DNA of 64,000 nucleotides, taken from positions 80,481 to 144,480 of the forward strand of contig NZ_JAOPHT010000010.1 of assembly GCF_025515305.1 (NCBI RefSeq), in the 5' to 3' direction. Positions 1-8,636 of the stretch are shown piece by piece; within the stretch, counting starts at the first letter, position 1, and every line of letters begins with the position of its first letter. The position numbers and the translations under genes are program-made. Source of the DNA: Roseicyclus sediminis. Lineage in GTDB: Bacteria > Pseudomonadota > Alphaproteobacteria > Rhodobacterales > Rhodobacteraceae. Under the pieces are notes generated by a model. It had not been told where the DNA came from. It ran no database searches and worked only from the letters and a program-made list of their open reading frames with translations.

Positions 1-1
1 G

Positions 2-394
2 TCGGGCACGACGGGCATGAACACGGTCCGCATCTACAACCCGGTGAAGCAGGGCCAGGACCAGGATCCCGACGGCGTCTTCATCCGCACCTGGCTGCCC
101 GAGCTGGCCGCAGTGCCCGACCGGCACCTGCAGGCGCCATGGGGCTGGGAGGGGGCGGGGGGCCTTCTTGGGCGGCGCTATCCCGCGCCGGTCGTCGATG
201 TGGCCGTGGCCGGGCGGGCCGCCCGCGAGGCGGTGTGGTCGGTGCGCGCGGGCGAGGGTTTCCGCGCCGAGGCCGCGCGGATCGTGGAGAAGCATGCCAG
301 CCGCAAGGATCGCGGCGCCGGCCGGCATTTCGTGAACGACCGGGCGGGCCGGACGCGGCGCGGCGACGACCGACAGATGCGCCTCGATCTCTGA
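2..394 (+). CDS. Photolyase/cryptochrome family protein, C-terminal part (5' end outside window)
   Basis: The reading frame is open from the first bases, so this is the tail of a larger gene. The translated start (SGTTGMNTVRIYNPVKQ) followed by a DQDPDG element and an FIRTWLPELA segment matches the FAD-binding core of DNA photolyases and cryptochromes, where it contributes to the FAD pocket. Such enzymes repair UV lesions in DNA with light. About 130 residues are visible; the family is usually 450-520. The last 50 residues (RKDRGAGRHF...) are Arg-rich. The following small DUF2256 gene is a common neighbour of photolyases, which supports the call. The lesion specificity (CPD or 6-4) cannot be told from this part. 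Confidence 0.85.
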   Translation, partial: SGTTGMNTVRIYNPVKQGQDQDPDGVFIRTWLPELAAVPDRHLQAPWGWEGAGGLLGRRYPAPVVDVAVAGRAAREAVWSVRAGEGFRAEAARIVEKHASRKDRGAGRHFVNDRAGRTRRGDDRQMRLDL

Positions 395-439
395 TCTCGG
401 GGGCTGGACGGCGCGGGCTGGCCTGCTACCTCGCGCCCC

Positions 440-610
440 ATGCCGAAGATGCGCCGCAAGTCCGACCTGCCGCAGAAGACCTGCGCGACCTGCGGGCGCC
501 CCTTCGCGTGGCGCCGCAAATGGGCGAAGGTCTGGGACGAGGTGCGCTATTGCTCCGACCGTTGTCGGGGTACCGCGCGGAAAACCCCCTCGATTGGTCA
601 GAAGTCCTGA
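440..610 (+). CDS. DUF2256 zinc-ribbon small protein
   Basis: This is a 56-residue protein starting MPKMRRKSDLPQKTC. It carries two Cys pairs, CATC near residues 15-18 and C..DRC near 38-42, plus a basic WRRKWAKVWDEVRYCS core. That is the DUF2256 signature, a probable zinc ribbon. The family is repeatedly found beside or fused to photolyase genes, as here (46 bp after the photolyase stop). Its function is unknown; a nucleic-acid or cofactor-related role with the photolyase is inference only. The gene is short but the Cys pattern and context are convincing. Confidence 0.8.
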   Translation: MPKMRRKSDLPQKTCATCGRPFAWRRKWAKVWDEVRYCSDRCRGTARKTPSIGQKS

Positions 611-688
611 CCGCAGCTGTTGCCTATCGGAAACTTTTTCCCTAATCGGGCGGCGGAATACCACGGGATACCGGAGGCGGAGGGGATC

Positions 689-2833
689 ATGACCGAACGT
701 GTCGAGCGCAACGGATTGCAGGTGGCAGCGGAGCTTGCCGCCTTCCTCGAGGAACGGGCCCTGCCCGGAACGGGGGTCTCCCCGGAGGAGTTCTGGAAGG
801 GTTTTTCGGCGCTCCTGCACGAGAGCGCGCCGCGCAACCGCGCGCTTCTGGACAAGCGCGAGGACCTGCAGCGCCGGATCGATGCCTGGCACGTCGCCCG
901 TCGCGGCAAGCCCCACGACCCCGACGCCTACCAGGCCTTCCTCGAGGAGATCGGCTATCTCGTGCCCGAGGGCGGGGATTTCCGCATCGACACCACGAAG
1001 ATCGACCCAGAGATCGCCACCGTCGCGGGGCCGCAGCTCGTGGTGCCGATCACCAATGCCCGTTTCGCGCTGAACGCCGCCAACGCGCGCTGGGGCAGCC
1101 TTTATGACGCCTACTACGGCACCGACGCGATGGGTTCGCTTCCGCCCTCGGGCGGGTATGACCGGGGCCGGGGCGCGCGTGTCGTGGCACGGGCGCGCGT
1201 CTTCCTCGACGATGCTTTCCCGATCGCGGGCGCGAGCCATGCCGACATCCACCGCTACCACGTCGACAAGGGCCAGCTGCTGGCCGACGACAAGCCCCTG
1301 ATGCAGGCCGGGAAATTCGCGGGCTACACCGGCCATCCCCGCGCGCCCGACACGGTGCTGCTGTGCAACAACGGGCTGCACGTGGAGCTCGTCTTCGATC
1401 GCGCCCATCCGATCGGCGCGCGCGACCAGGCGCTTCTGGCCGATGTGCGGATGGAGGCGGCGGTCTCGGCGATCATGGATTGCGAGGATTCGGTCGCCTG
1501 CGTCGATGCCGAGGACAAGGTGCTCGCCTACGGCAACTGGCTGGGCCTGATGCAGGGGGACCTGACGGAGACCTTCGAGAAGGGCGGGGCGCAGATGACC
1601 CGGCGCCTGCACGGCGACAAGACCTACACCGCGCCGGACGGGTCGGAATTCACGGTGAAGGGGCGCGCGCTGATGCTGGTGCGCAACGTGGGCCACCTGA
1701 TGACGAACCCCGCCATTCTCCTGCAGGATGGTTCGGAGGCCTACGAGGGGCTGGTGGACGCGATGATCACCACGCTCATCGCGATGCACGACCTGAAGAA
1801 GGACACCGGCGCGCGGAATTCCATCGCGGGCTCGGTCTACGTGGTGAAACCCAAGATGCACGGGCCCGAGGAAGTGGCCTTCGCCGACGACACCTTCACG
1901 GAGGTGGAGAAGGTGCTGGGCCTGCCGCGCTACACGGTGAAGCTCGGCATCATGGACGAGGAGCGGCGCACGTCCGTTAACCTCAAGGAATGCATCCGCG
2001 CCGCGAAGCACCGCGTCGCCTTCATCAACACCGGCTTCCTCGACCGGACGGGCGACGAGATCCACACCTCGATGGAGGCGGGACCGTTCAGCCGCAAGGA
2101 CTTCATCAAGCGGAAGTCCTGGATCACGGCCTACGAGAACCAGAACGTCGATATCGGTCTCGAATGCGGCCTGCGGGGCCATGCGCAGATCGGCAAGGGC
2201 ATGTGGGCCGCGCCCGACGCGATGGCCGCGATGCTGGAGCAGAAGATCGAGCATCCGCGCGCGGGCGCGAACTGCGCCTGGGTGCCCTCGCCGACGGCGG
2301 CGACGCTGCACGCACTCCACTATCACCGCGTGGACGTGGCCGCGGTTCAGGAAAAGCTGGAGAAGGGTGGGCGGCGCGCCTACGTGACTGCGCTCCTCGA
2401 CATCCCGCTCGCGGCCTACCGGCGCTGGACCGAGGCGCAGATCCGCCGCGAGGTGGAGAACAACGCGCAAGGCATCCTCGGCTATGTCGTGCGCTGGATC
2501 GACCAGGGCGTCGGCTGCTCCAAGGTGCCCGACATCAACGACGTGGCGCTGATGGAGGACCGGGCGACCTGCCGGATCAGCGCGCAGCACATCGCCAACT
2601 GGATGCACCACGGCGTGGTCAGCGAGGAGGAGGTCGTCGCCACTTTCCGCCGCATGGCCGAGGTCGTGGACCGGCAGAACGCGGGTGATCCGGCCTACGT
2701 GCCGATGGCGCCGGGCTTCAACGGGATCGCCTTCGCCGCGGCACTCGACCTGGTGATGAAGGGGCGGGCGTTGCCGAGCGGGTACACGGAGCCGGTGCTC
2801 CATGCCCGGCGGCTGGAATGGAAGGCCGCCTGA
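689..2833 (+). CDS. glcB: Malate synthase G
   Basis: This enzyme condenses glyoxylate with acetyl-CoA to malate (EC 2.3.3.9) in the cytosol, in the glyoxylate/glycolate route. The protein is 714 residues, near the usual ~720 for isoform G. Landmarks are the [11 protein letters not shown] segment, [19 protein letters not shown], and the C-terminal [18 protein letters not shown] block that holds catalytic-region residues in this family. The frame opens upstream at 620, but the ATG at 689 is preceded by a strong GGAGGCGGAGGGG ribosome site and matches the family N-terminus. A strong hairpin and a T-run follow the stop. The glcD-E-F genes are not in view. Confidence 0.96.
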   Translation: MTERVERNGLQVAAELAAFLEERALPGTGVSPEEFWKGFSALLHESAPRNRALLDKREDLQRRIDAWHVARRGKPHDPDAYQAFLEEIGYLVPEGGDFRIDTTKIDPEIATVAGPQLVVPITNARFALNAANARWGSLYDAYYGTDAMGSLPPSGGYDRGRGARVVARARVFLDDAFPIAGASHADIHRYHVDKGQLLADDKPLMQAGKFAGYTGHPRAPDTVLLCNNGLHVELVFDRAHPIGARDQALLADVRMEAAVSAIMDCEDSVACVDAEDKVLAYGNWLGLMQGDLTETFEKGGAQMTRRLHGDKTYTAPDGSEFTVKGRALMLVRNVGHLMTNPAILLQDGSEAYEGLVDAMITTLIAMHDLKKDTGARNSIAGSVYVVKPKMHGPEEVAFADDTFTEVEKVLGLPRYTVKLGIMDEERRTSVNLKECIRAAKHRVAFINTGFLDRTGDEIHTSMEAGPFSRKDFIKRKSWITAYENQNVDIGLECGLRGHAQIGKGMWAAPDAMAAMLEQKIEHPRAGANCAWVPSPTAATLHALHYHRVDVAAVQEKLEKGGRRAYVTALLDIPLAAYRRWTEAQIRREVENNAQGILGYVVRWIDQGVGCSKVPDINDVALMEDRATCRISAQHIANWMHHGVVSEEEVVATFRRMAEVVDRQNAGDPAYVPMAPGFNGIAFAAALDLVMKGRALPSGYTEPVLHARRLEWKAA

Positions 2834-2840
2834 GGCGCGC

Positions 2841-2899
2841 CCGGGCCGGGACAGGCATCGAGCCTGCCCCGGCCCGGATGCCTCCGGCGGGAGTTTTTT
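2841..2899 (+). terminator. Double hairpin after glcB
   Basis: Two hairpins follow the glcB stop. The first has 16-nt arms at 2841-2856 and 2862-2877 with one mismatch and a 5-nt loop. The second is a short CTCC/GGAG stem at 2882-2893 followed immediately by TTTTTT (2894-2899). The second looks like an intrinsic terminator. The tail (GGAGTTTTTTGCC then AGGATGAAGG) resembles an extragenic sequence that I associate with Rhodobacteraceae genomes; this is from memory and was not searched. Confidence 0.6.
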
Positions 2900-2932
2900 G
2901 CCAGGATGAAGGTCGGGAGCGGGAGAGCTGGG

Positions 2933-3352
2933 ATGATCACACTCGATGCGGCGCGGAAGATGGTCGAGGTTGCGCGGGCCAAGGGGCGCGAGATGGGGCT
3001 GAAGCCGCTGTCGGTGGCGGTGCTCGACGCGGGCGGGCATGTGCTCGTCTTCGAGCGCGAGGACGGGGCAAGCCCCGGGCGCTTCGAGATCGCGCGGGGC
3101 AAGGCCTATGGCGCGGTCATGCTGGGCATGCCGGGATCGGCCCAGATGGCGCGCGCCGAGGGGCAGGCCTATTTCATGGCGGCCGTGAACGGCGCCTTCG
3201 GCGGCAAGGTCGTGCCGGTGCCGGGCGGCGTCCTCGTCCTGAAGGACGGCGTGGTGCTGGGTGCGGTGGGCGTCACCGGCGACACGTCGGACAACGACGC
3301 GGCGGCGGCGGTCGCCGGGATCGAGGCGGCGGGCTTCGAGGCCAGCGCATGA
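2933..3352 (+). CDS. GlcG/HbpS family haem-binding-type protein (DUF336)
   Basis: This 139-residue protein starts MITLDAARKMVEVARAKG. It has the family's LSVAVLDAGGHVLVFERED strand-turn, a gly-rich AYFMAAVNGAFGGKVVPVPGG segment and the terminal GAVGVTGDTSDND motif. HbpS/GlcG proteins bind haem or small metabolites and often sit next to glycolate/glyoxylate genes; here it follows malate synthase G by 99 bp. The start at 2933 has a GGGAGAG site a few bases upstream; the ORF opens nine codons earlier without one. The exact function is unknown. A role linked to glyoxylate metabolism is inferred from context. Confidence 0.82.
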   Translation: MITLDAARKMVEVARAKGREMGLKPLSVAVLDAGGHVLVFEREDGASPGRFEIARGKAYGAVMLGMPGSAQMARAEGQAYFMAAVNGAFGGKVVPVPGGVLVLKDGVVLGAVGVTGDTSDNDAAAAVAGIEAAGFEASA

Positions 3353-3735
3353 GCCGGCGGCTGATCTCGTCGGGATCGAGCTTCGAGGCCGAGGTCGGCT
3401 ATTCACGCGCGGTGGTCGTGGATGGCTGGGTGCTCGTCTCCGGGACCACCGGGTTCGACTACGCGACCATGGAGATCGCGGAGGACGTCGCCGCCCAGGC
3501 CGAGCAGACCTTTCGAAACATCGATGCGGCGTTGCGGCAGGCGGGGGCCTCCATGGCGGACGTGGTGCGCGTCCACTACCTCCTGCCCGATGCCACCGAC
3601 TGGCCTTTCTGCTGGCCCGTGACACGGGCTTGGCTGGGCGAGGTGCGGCCTGCGGCGACGATGATCGTGGCGGCGCTCCATGACCCGCGCATGAAGATCG
3701 AGATCGAGGTCACGGCGCGTCTTCCACAGGCCTGA
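3349..3735 (+). CDS. RidA (YjgF/YER057c) family protein
   Basis: This 128-residue protein contains VVVDGWVLVSGTTGFD, a QTFRNIDAALRQAGASMADVV helix and the final EIEVTARLP strand, which together define the RidA/YjgF fold (trimeric enamine/imine deaminase family). Canonical members hydrolyse reactive 2-aminoacrylate. The central DATDWPFCWPV region is atypical for true RidA, so this is probably one of the other Rid subfamilies with uncertain activity. Its ATG overlaps the stop of the upstream HbpS gene as ATGA, so the two are translationally coupled. Confidence 0.85.
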   Translation: MSRRLISSGSSFEAEVGYSRAVVVDGWVLVSGTTGFDYATMEIAEDVAAQAEQTFRNIDAALRQAGASMADVVRVHYLLPDATDWPFCWPVTRAWLGEVRPAATMIVAALHDPRMKIEIEVTARLPQA

Positions 3736-3861
3736 CTGCCCAAATTCGCGTCACTTGCCGGTCTTTCGCACACTTGTGCGGGGGCATTGTGCCCTGAGGC
3801 ACTTTGCGGCGGCGGTCTGCTCGGTCTATATGTTGTGGACGCGGACAGGAGGCGCACAGGC

Positions 3862-4641
3862 ATGGCAAGGCCCGTGATCGGGATCATCGGCAACCATCAC
3901 CTGATCAACGATCAGTATTCGACCCATGCGGGCGGCACCATGAACTCGGAAGCGGTGGCCGAGGTGGCGGACTGCATGCCGCTTCTGATCCCGTCAGATC
4001 CGCGGTTCGTGCGGACCTGCGAACTTCTGGAGAGCTTCGACGGCTTTCTCCTCACGGGCGGGCGGCCGAATGTGCATCCCGAGGAATACGGCGAGGACGC
4101 GACCGAGGCGCATGGAGCCTTCGACCGGGCGCGCGATGCGGTGGTCCTTCCGCTGGTCCGCGCCTGCGTGGAACGCGGCCAGCCCTTTCTCGGTGTCTGC
4201 CGCGGCTTCCAGGAGGTGAACGTGGCGATGGGCGGCTCGCTCCATCCCGAGATCCGCGACCTGCCGGGGCGGATGAACCACCGGATGCCCCCGGACGGCA
4301 CGATCGAGGAGAAATTCGCGCTGCGTCATTCGGTGCGCTTCACCGAGGGCGGGCCGTTTCACCGGCTCTTCGGGGCGACCGAGGTGATGACCAACACGTT
4401 GCACGGGCAGGGCATCAAGCGTCCCGGCAACCGTGTGGTGATCGACGGATACGCGCCCGATGGCACGCCGGAGGCCACCTATATCGAGGGTGCGCCGGGC
4501 TTCACGCTGTCGGTGCAGTGGCATCCGGAGTATCGCGCGGCGCAGGATCCCGTTTCGCGCCCGCTGTTCCGGGCATTCGGCGACGCCGCGCGCGCCTGGG
4601 CCGCGGGACGGCGGCCGATCTCTGTGGCAGAGGTCGCCTGA
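3862..4641 (+). CDS. Gamma-glutamyl-gamma-aminobutyrate hydrolase family protein (peptidase C26)
   Basis: This 259-residue class I glutamine-amidotransferase-like hydrolase has the nucleophile elbow FLGVCRGFQE (Cys near residue 113) and the catalytic His-Glu pair in QWHPEY (near 221-223). The family includes PuuD of the putrescine pathway, which releases GABA from gamma-Glu-GABA, and other glutamyl-amide hydrolases. The ATG at 3862 has an AGGAGG site ten bases upstream; longer in-frame starts have none. No putrescine genes are visible, so the substrate is not fixed. It ends 7 bp from the convergent TPM gene. Confidence 0.85.
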   Translation: MARPVIGIIGNHHLINDQYSTHAGGTMNSEAVAEVADCMPLLIPSDPRFVRTCELLESFDGFLLTGGRPNVHPEEYGEDATEAHGAFDRARDAVVLPLVRACVERGQPFLGVCRGFQEVNVAMGGSLHPEIRDLPGRMNHRMPPDGTIEEKFALRHSVRFTEGGPFHRLFGATEVMTNTLHGQGIKRPGNRVVIDGYAPDGTPEATYIEGAPGFTLSVQWHPEYRAAQDPVSRPLFRAFGDAARAWAAGRRPISVAEVA

Positions 4642-4648
4642 CGCGGGT

Positions 4649-5503
4649 CTACCAGCGCCCCGACGCGCCGCCTCCGCCCGAGCGTCCGCCCCCGAAGGAC
4701 CCACCTGAACCCGAGTTCCCCGTGCGCGGCACCGTGAAGGTCGTCCGGTCCTCGTAGTCGCAATGGCTGCAACGACGCAGGCGCTCACCGAGGCCCGTGG
4801 CCATCCTGGTCGGCGTGGTCAGGGTGCTGCGGGTCTGGCTCAGCCCGTATCTGCCGCAATTGGGGCAACGCCGCAGCCGTACGGCAAGATCCCCGATCCG
4901 CCGCCGGGCCATGGCGAAGACCGCGACCGCCAGAACCCCGGCCATGACCAGCCAGTCGGGGAGCCTCATTCCGCCCGACGGGGCGTCCTCGCCACCACGG
5001 AACGGCATCACGATCTCGCGTATCACCGCCTCGGTGCCGGTCTCGATGCCGCGCGGGTAGTCGCCCTCGGCGAAGGCGGTGACGAAGTCGCGCTCGACGA
5101 TGCCGCGCGCCACGCGGTCCCAGTCGCGCGCGTAGGCCGCCCCGAGTTCCAGGCGCATCTCGCGGTCGTCACGCAGGACGAGGACGAGGACGCCGTCGTT
5201 CGTCTCCGCCTTGCCGATGCCCCAGCGGTCGAACAGGGCCCGCGCGAAGGCCTCGATCGTCATGTCGGGCGCGAACACTTGCCGCGTGGCGAGCGTGACG
5301 ACCGTCATCTCGACACCGGTGTCCCTCTCCAGCCGCGCGAGGCGGTCGGACAGCCGCCGCTCGACCGTGTCCGGCAGGAGGTCGGCGAAATCGTTGATGG
5401 TGGTGCTGACGGGGTCGGGGAAGGTCTGGGCACAGACCACGCCCGTCCAGGCCAGGGCGACCCAGAGTGACAAGAGGATCTGTGAGGCACGCCGAGCGAG
5501 CAT
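4649..5503 (-). CDS. TPM-domain membrane protein with zinc ribbon and Gly/Ser-rich tail
   Basis: This 284-residue protein has an N-terminal signal segment ending near CAQ (residue 26), then a TPM domain (PVSTTINDFADLLPD ... TNDGVLVLVLRDDREMRLELG, residues 29-165). A membrane helix follows near 181-199, then a Cys4 ribbon (CPNC at 213, CSHC at 245) and a tail ending GGSFGGGRSGGGGASGRW. TPM proteins face the periplasm or lumen; some are acid phosphatases or photosystem II repair factors, and most are uncharacterised. The zinc ribbon after the helix would lie in the cytoplasm. The start chosen gives a clean signal peptide; 43 extra in-frame codons upstream look non-coding. Confidence 0.8.
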   Translation of the reverse strand: MLARRASQILLSLWVALAWTGVVCAQTFPDPVSTTINDFADLLPDTVERRLSDRLARLERDTGVEMTVVTLATRQVFAPDMTIEAFARALFDRWGIGKAETNDGVLVLVLRDDREMRLELGAAYARDWDRVARGIVERDFVTAFAEGDYPRGIETGTEAVIREIVMPFRGGEDAPSGGMRLPDWLVMAGVLAVAVFAMARRRIGDLAVRLRRCPNCGRYGLSQTRSTLTTPTRMATGLGERLRRCSHCDYEDRTTFTVPRTGNSGSGGSFGGGRSGGGGASGRW

Positions 5504-5577
5504 GCCCTGAACCCTACGCCACGCGCGGGCGCGGGGAAAGATGGCGGCGCGTGCCACCATCCCTCGGCCGTTGTATC

Positions 5578-5760
5578 TCAGGTCTGACGCGCGCCGCGCA
5601 GCTCCTTGATGTGCAGCCGGATCTTCTCCCATTTCTCCGCCTCGGCGGTCTGGCCGTCGGCGGTCGCCTGCTTGGCCTTCTGGGCGGCCTCGGCCTCGGC
5701 CTTGTCGCCGTGTGCGCGGTAGAGCGCGTGCGCGTGTTGCGCGAGGTCTTCCATCTTCAT
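5578..5760 (-). CDS. Small helical protein, unknown function
   Basis: This 60-residue, charged, Ala/Glu/Lys-rich protein starts MKMEDLAQHAHALYRAHGDK and is probably all alpha-helical. No family is recognised. Its ATG overlaps the stop of the preceding gene (ATGA), making it the last member of a four-gene minus-strand set with the GerW-like and DUF2953 genes. Coding is supported by this overlap and by the residue composition. It could be a partner of the upstream proteins. Confidence 0.65.
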   Translation of the reverse strand: MKMEDLAQHAHALYRAHGDKAEAEAAQKAKQATADGQTAEAEKWEKIRLHIKELRGARQT

Positions 5761-6068
5761 CGGTCTTCCTCCTCTTGCGATGTGGTGTCGTCCCCCGGTC
5801 CGGTGCCGGCCTTGGGCGCCATCGAAGCGGCGGCGCCCGGCAGAATTTCCTCGATCTCGTCCGGAGAGAGGCGTTCCCCTCCGGGTCCGGTGCCCGCGAT
5901 GCCCCCGGGGCCTGCGATCAGGATGGCGAGCGGCCGTTTTTCGCCCCCTCCGACGATGCGGTGTCCGTCGCGCCCCGAGGCGCGGGCCCACAGGCGCACC
6001 TCCTCGATCGCGGCAATGCGCCAGGGGCCGACGTCTCGCACCTTCGACAGGTGTCGCGCGGTCTTCAT
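5757..6068 (-). CDS. Hypothetical protein in GerW/DUF2953 cluster
   Basis: This 103-residue protein starts MKTARHLSKVRDVGPWRIAAIEEVRLWARASGRDG and continues with a hydrophobic LAILIAGPGGIAGT stretch and an acidic C-terminus ending TTSQEEEDR. I do not recognise a family. It overlaps its neighbours on both sides by 4 nt (DUF2953 gene upstream, 60-residue gene downstream), which supports coding and co-translation. No signal peptide or catalytic motif is visible. Confidence 0.65.
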   Translation of the reverse strand: MKTARHLSKVRDVGPWRIAAIEEVRLWARASGRDGHRIVGGGEKRPLAILIAGPGGIAGTGPGGERLSPDEIEEILPGAAASMAPKAGTGPGDDTTSQEEEDR

Positions 6069-6598
6069 GCCGGTCTCCCGCGGTTGGCCCAGGCCAGCGC
6101 CGCCCCGGCGCGCAGCAGGCGGAAGGGACGGATCGCGACCTCGCCCGTGGCCTCGAGGTCGAGGCAGGGGCCCGAGAATTCCGGCACGAGGTCTATCCTG
6201 CGCCCGGCGCCCGACAGCGTGAAAACGAGCGGCGCCATTCGGCCCCAGAGTACCCCGGTATCGGCCGGATCGTCGAGACCGAAGCGCCCCGACAGATGGA
6301 GCGAGCGGATTCGCACCACGTCGAAGAGGTCGAGGATCAACGCCCCGATGCCACGTGGAAGGCGCCCGGATCGCCGGCGCCCCGACCTTTTCGGCTTTGC
6401 CCTTTTCGCGCGGTGCGGAGCGTCCTTGTTCCGACCGAGCGGAATGGGGATCGGCGGGGCGAGCCCCGCGAGAAGCCTCAACTCCACCCGCGCCGAAAGG
6501 GGCGATGTCCTGCCGTCGAAGCGCAGGTGCCACGGCGCGAGCAGCGTCAGAAGCAACAGCGCGAGAAGGACGAAGAGGAGCCAGGCCAGCACCGCCAC
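6065..6598 (-). CDS. DUF2953 domain membrane-anchored protein
   Basis: This 177-residue protein starts with a GTG codon (6598), followed by one strong membrane helix (residues 2-22, AVLAWLLFVLLALLLLTLLA). A beta-rich domain with a highly basic middle (KRAKPKRSGRRRSGR, near 68-82) follows. The layout matches DUF2953, the family of Bacillus YtfI, whose gene is paired with the GerW/YtfJ gene; the same pair occurs here. The molecular role is unknown. It lies 4 nt after the GerW-like gene and overlaps the next gene by 4 nt. Confidence 0.7.
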   Translation of the reverse strand: MAVLAWLLFVLLALLLLTLLAPWHLRFDGRTSPLSARVELRLLAGLAPPIPIPLGRNKDAPHRAKRAKPKRSGRRRSGRLPRGIGALILDLFDVVRIRSLHLSGRFGLDDPADTGVLWGRMAPLVFTLSGAGRRIDLVPEFSGPCLDLEATGEVAIRPFRLLRAGAALAWANRGRPA

Positions 6599-6602
6599 GG
6601 CA

Positions 6603-6962
6603 TCAGGTATCCCCGTTCCCGTCCTTCGCCCCGGCCCTGGCGCCCATGGCGCGGCCGGCGGCCTCGGCCAGGGTCTGCGCGACCGAGGACATCGGCCCTT
6701 TCACCGCCTCGACCCGCGCGCCGTTGGCGTCGATGATGATCGCGCCGAGGGGCTTGATCCCGCCCCCCGCGCCGACCCCGCCGCCGCTTCCCTTGGCGCC
6801 GCTGTCGCCGCTTCCGGCGCCGAAGCCGAACCCGTAGCTCACGATCGGCACGACGGTCGCCCCGTCCTTCTCGATCGGCTCGCCCAGAACGTTCCTGGGG
6901 TTCAGGAGCCGGTCCAGTTCCTCCACCGTCGCCTTGAGCAACTGATCCACGTCCTTCGCCAT
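6603..6962 (-). CDS. GerW/YtfJ family sporulation-type protein
   Basis: This 119-residue protein has the GerW family layout. A helical start (MAKDVDQLLKATVEELDRLL) is followed by VLGEPIEKDGATVVPIVSYGFGFGAGSG, a Gly-rich connector (GGGVGAGGG), GIKPLGAIIID and a helical tail. In Bacillus the family is needed for spore germination, but homologues occur in non-sporulating bacteria with unknown function. It is first in a four-gene cluster with a DUF2953 membrane protein. The start at 6962 was chosen over one five codons upstream because it matches the family N-terminus. Confidence 0.82.
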   Translation of the reverse strand: MAKDVDQLLKATVEELDRLLNPRNVLGEPIEKDGATVVPIVSYGFGFGAGSGDSGAKGSGGGVGAGGGIKPLGAIIIDANGARVEAVKGPMSSVAQTLAEAAGRAMGARAGAKDGNGDT

Positions 6963-7037
6963 CGCAATCACTCCCACAAAAACGGAACCATCCGGGAACC
7001 GTTTCGCACGAAAGAATTCCGCCCGCCTTGACTCAGG

Positions 7038-8636
7038 TCATCCATATTGCGCGAGCATGGCCTTGAGGTCGTGGAGCGTGTTGGCCTCGGACACGGGTTT
7101 GTCCTTGCGCCAGCGGGCCATGCGCGGGAATCGCAGCGCGACGCCCGACTTGTGGCGGGGGCTTTGCTGGATGCCCTCGAAGGCGATCTCGAAGACGTGT
7201 TCCGGCCGAACGGCACGGACGGGGCCGAATCGCTCGGTCGTGTTCTTGCGCACCCAGCGCGTGATCTCCCCGAATTCCGCGTCGGTCAGGCCGGAATAGG
7301 CCTTGGTGAAGGGGACAAGCGCGTTTCCGTCCCAGACCGCGAAGGTAAAGTCGGTGTAAAGCGTCGCGCGCCGCCCCGATCCGGCCTGCGCGTAGATCAT
7401 CACCGCGTCGATCGTCAGCGGATCGACCTTCCACTTCCACCAGTCGCCCTTCTTGCGCCCGGCGAGGTAGGGGGCCGAAAGTCGCTTCAGCATCAGGCCC
7501 TCGGCGCCGAGATCGCGGCTTTGCGCGCGGGCCTCGGCCAGTCCCGCCCAGTCCGTCGCCGCCACGCGTGGCGACAGGCGGACGGGAAGCTCCTCCGGCA
7601 GGTTGGACAGCGCCCCCGCCAGCGTCTCGCGCCGCTGCGAGAGGGGCGCGCCCCTTAGATCGGTGCCCTGCCACTCCAGGAGGTCATAGGCCATCAGGAT
7701 CACCGGGGCCTCGGAAAGCAGCTTCTTCGGCACCGTCTTGCGGCCGATCCGGGGCTGGAGGCGGGCGAAGGGGAGGGGCGTCTCGTCCTGCCGGTCCCAG
7801 GCCAGCACCTCGCCGTCGATCACCGTTCCCGGCGGCAGGAAATCGCGCAGTCGCGCCAGTTCGGGAAACCGTTCCGTGATCAGTTCCTCGCCCCGCGACC
7901 AGAGCCAGTGCTCGCCGCCGCGCAGGATCAGCTGACCGCGGATGCCGTCCCATTTGCGCTCGGCCAGCCAGTCGGAGGCCGGGCCAAGCTCCTCCGGCGC
8001 GCCGTCGACCTGGTAGGCGAGGTAGAAGGGATAGGGGCGCGACAGGTCCGCCGTGGGGTCGGGCGCTTCGATCAGGCCGGCCCAGCTTACGGTGTCCGGC
8101 GTCCAGTCGCCCATCAGGCGATGGGTCAGCTCCGCCTCGTCGATATCGGTCGCCTGCGACAGCGCGCGGGTCATGAGCTTCTGGCTGACCCCCATGCGCC
8201 AGCCGCCGGTCAGGAGCTTGTTGAAGACGAAGCGTTCGTCCGGCGCGAGGCTGTCCCAGGCGTCGAGGATGGCGGCCTTGCGCGTCTCCTCGTCGGCGGT
8301 ATCGAGCGCGCGGAGCCGGGCGATCCACTCGGCAAGCGGCAGGTCGCTCTCGCGCGAGGGCTCGGGCAGGATCAGCGCGATGGTCTCCGAGAGGTCGCCC
8401 ACCACCGGATAGCACGTCTCGAACAGCCAGAGCGGGATCCCCGCCCGTTCCGCTGCCCATTCGCGCAACTTCGTCGTGGTGATCGTGCGCCGGGGGCGCC
8501 GACCCGAAAGAAGTGCGATGCACCAAAGCCGGTCCGCCTCGGGCGCGTCGCGGAAGTAATCGGCCAGCGCCCGGGTCTTGGTGCGCGTCGAGGTCGTCCG
8601 GTCCAGCGCGGCAAAGAGTGCTGCGAAGCGTTTCAC
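7038..8636 (-). CDS. ATP-dependent DNA ligase (cisplatin damage-response type)
   Basis: This 532-residue ligase has an N-terminal helical DNA-binding domain (1-200), the adenylation motif ERKWDGIRG with catalytic Lys near 228, a VIDGEVLAWD motif, and an OB-fold end with GLMLKRL and KGDWWKWKVDPLTIDAVM. It seals nicks using ATP. The family is the bacterial ligase that travels with a 'ligase-associated exonuclease' in a DNA damage-response cluster. The start is GTG at 8636, overlapping the upstream esterase stop as GTGA; the ATG one base out of frame nearby is not used. The partner exonuclease gene is one gene upstream. Confidence 0.92.
   Translation of the reverse strand: MKRFAALFAALDRTTSTRTKTRALADYFRDAPEADRLWCIALLSGRRPRRTITTTKLREWAAERAGIPLWLFETCYPVVGDLSETIALILPEPSRESDLPLAEWIARLRALDTADEETRKAAILDAWDSLAPDERFVFNKLLTGGWRMGVSQKLMTRALSQATDIDEAELTHRLMGDWTPDTVSWAGLIEAPDPTADLSRPYPFYLAYQVDGAPEELGPASDWLAERKWDGIRGQLILRGGEHWLWSRGEELITERFPELARLRDFLPPGTVIDGEVLAWDRQDETPLPFARLQPRIGRKTVPKKLLSEAPVILMAYDLLEWQGTDLRGAPLSQRRETLAGALSNLPEELPVRLSPRVAATDWAGLAEARAQSRDLGAEGLMLKRLSAPYLAGRKKGDWWKWKVDPLTIDAVMIYAQAGSGRRATLYTDFTFAVWDGNALVPFTKAYSGLTDAEFGEITRWVRKNTTERFGPVRAVRPEHVFEIAFEGIQQSPRHKSGVALRFPRMARWRKDKPVSEANTLHDLKAMLAQYG

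Noticed and set aside
2841..2877. Large hairpin after glcB considered as a transposon end or attachment site
   Set aside because: It has no second copy, no target duplication and no transposase nearby; position after a stop codon and before a T-run fits transcript termination.
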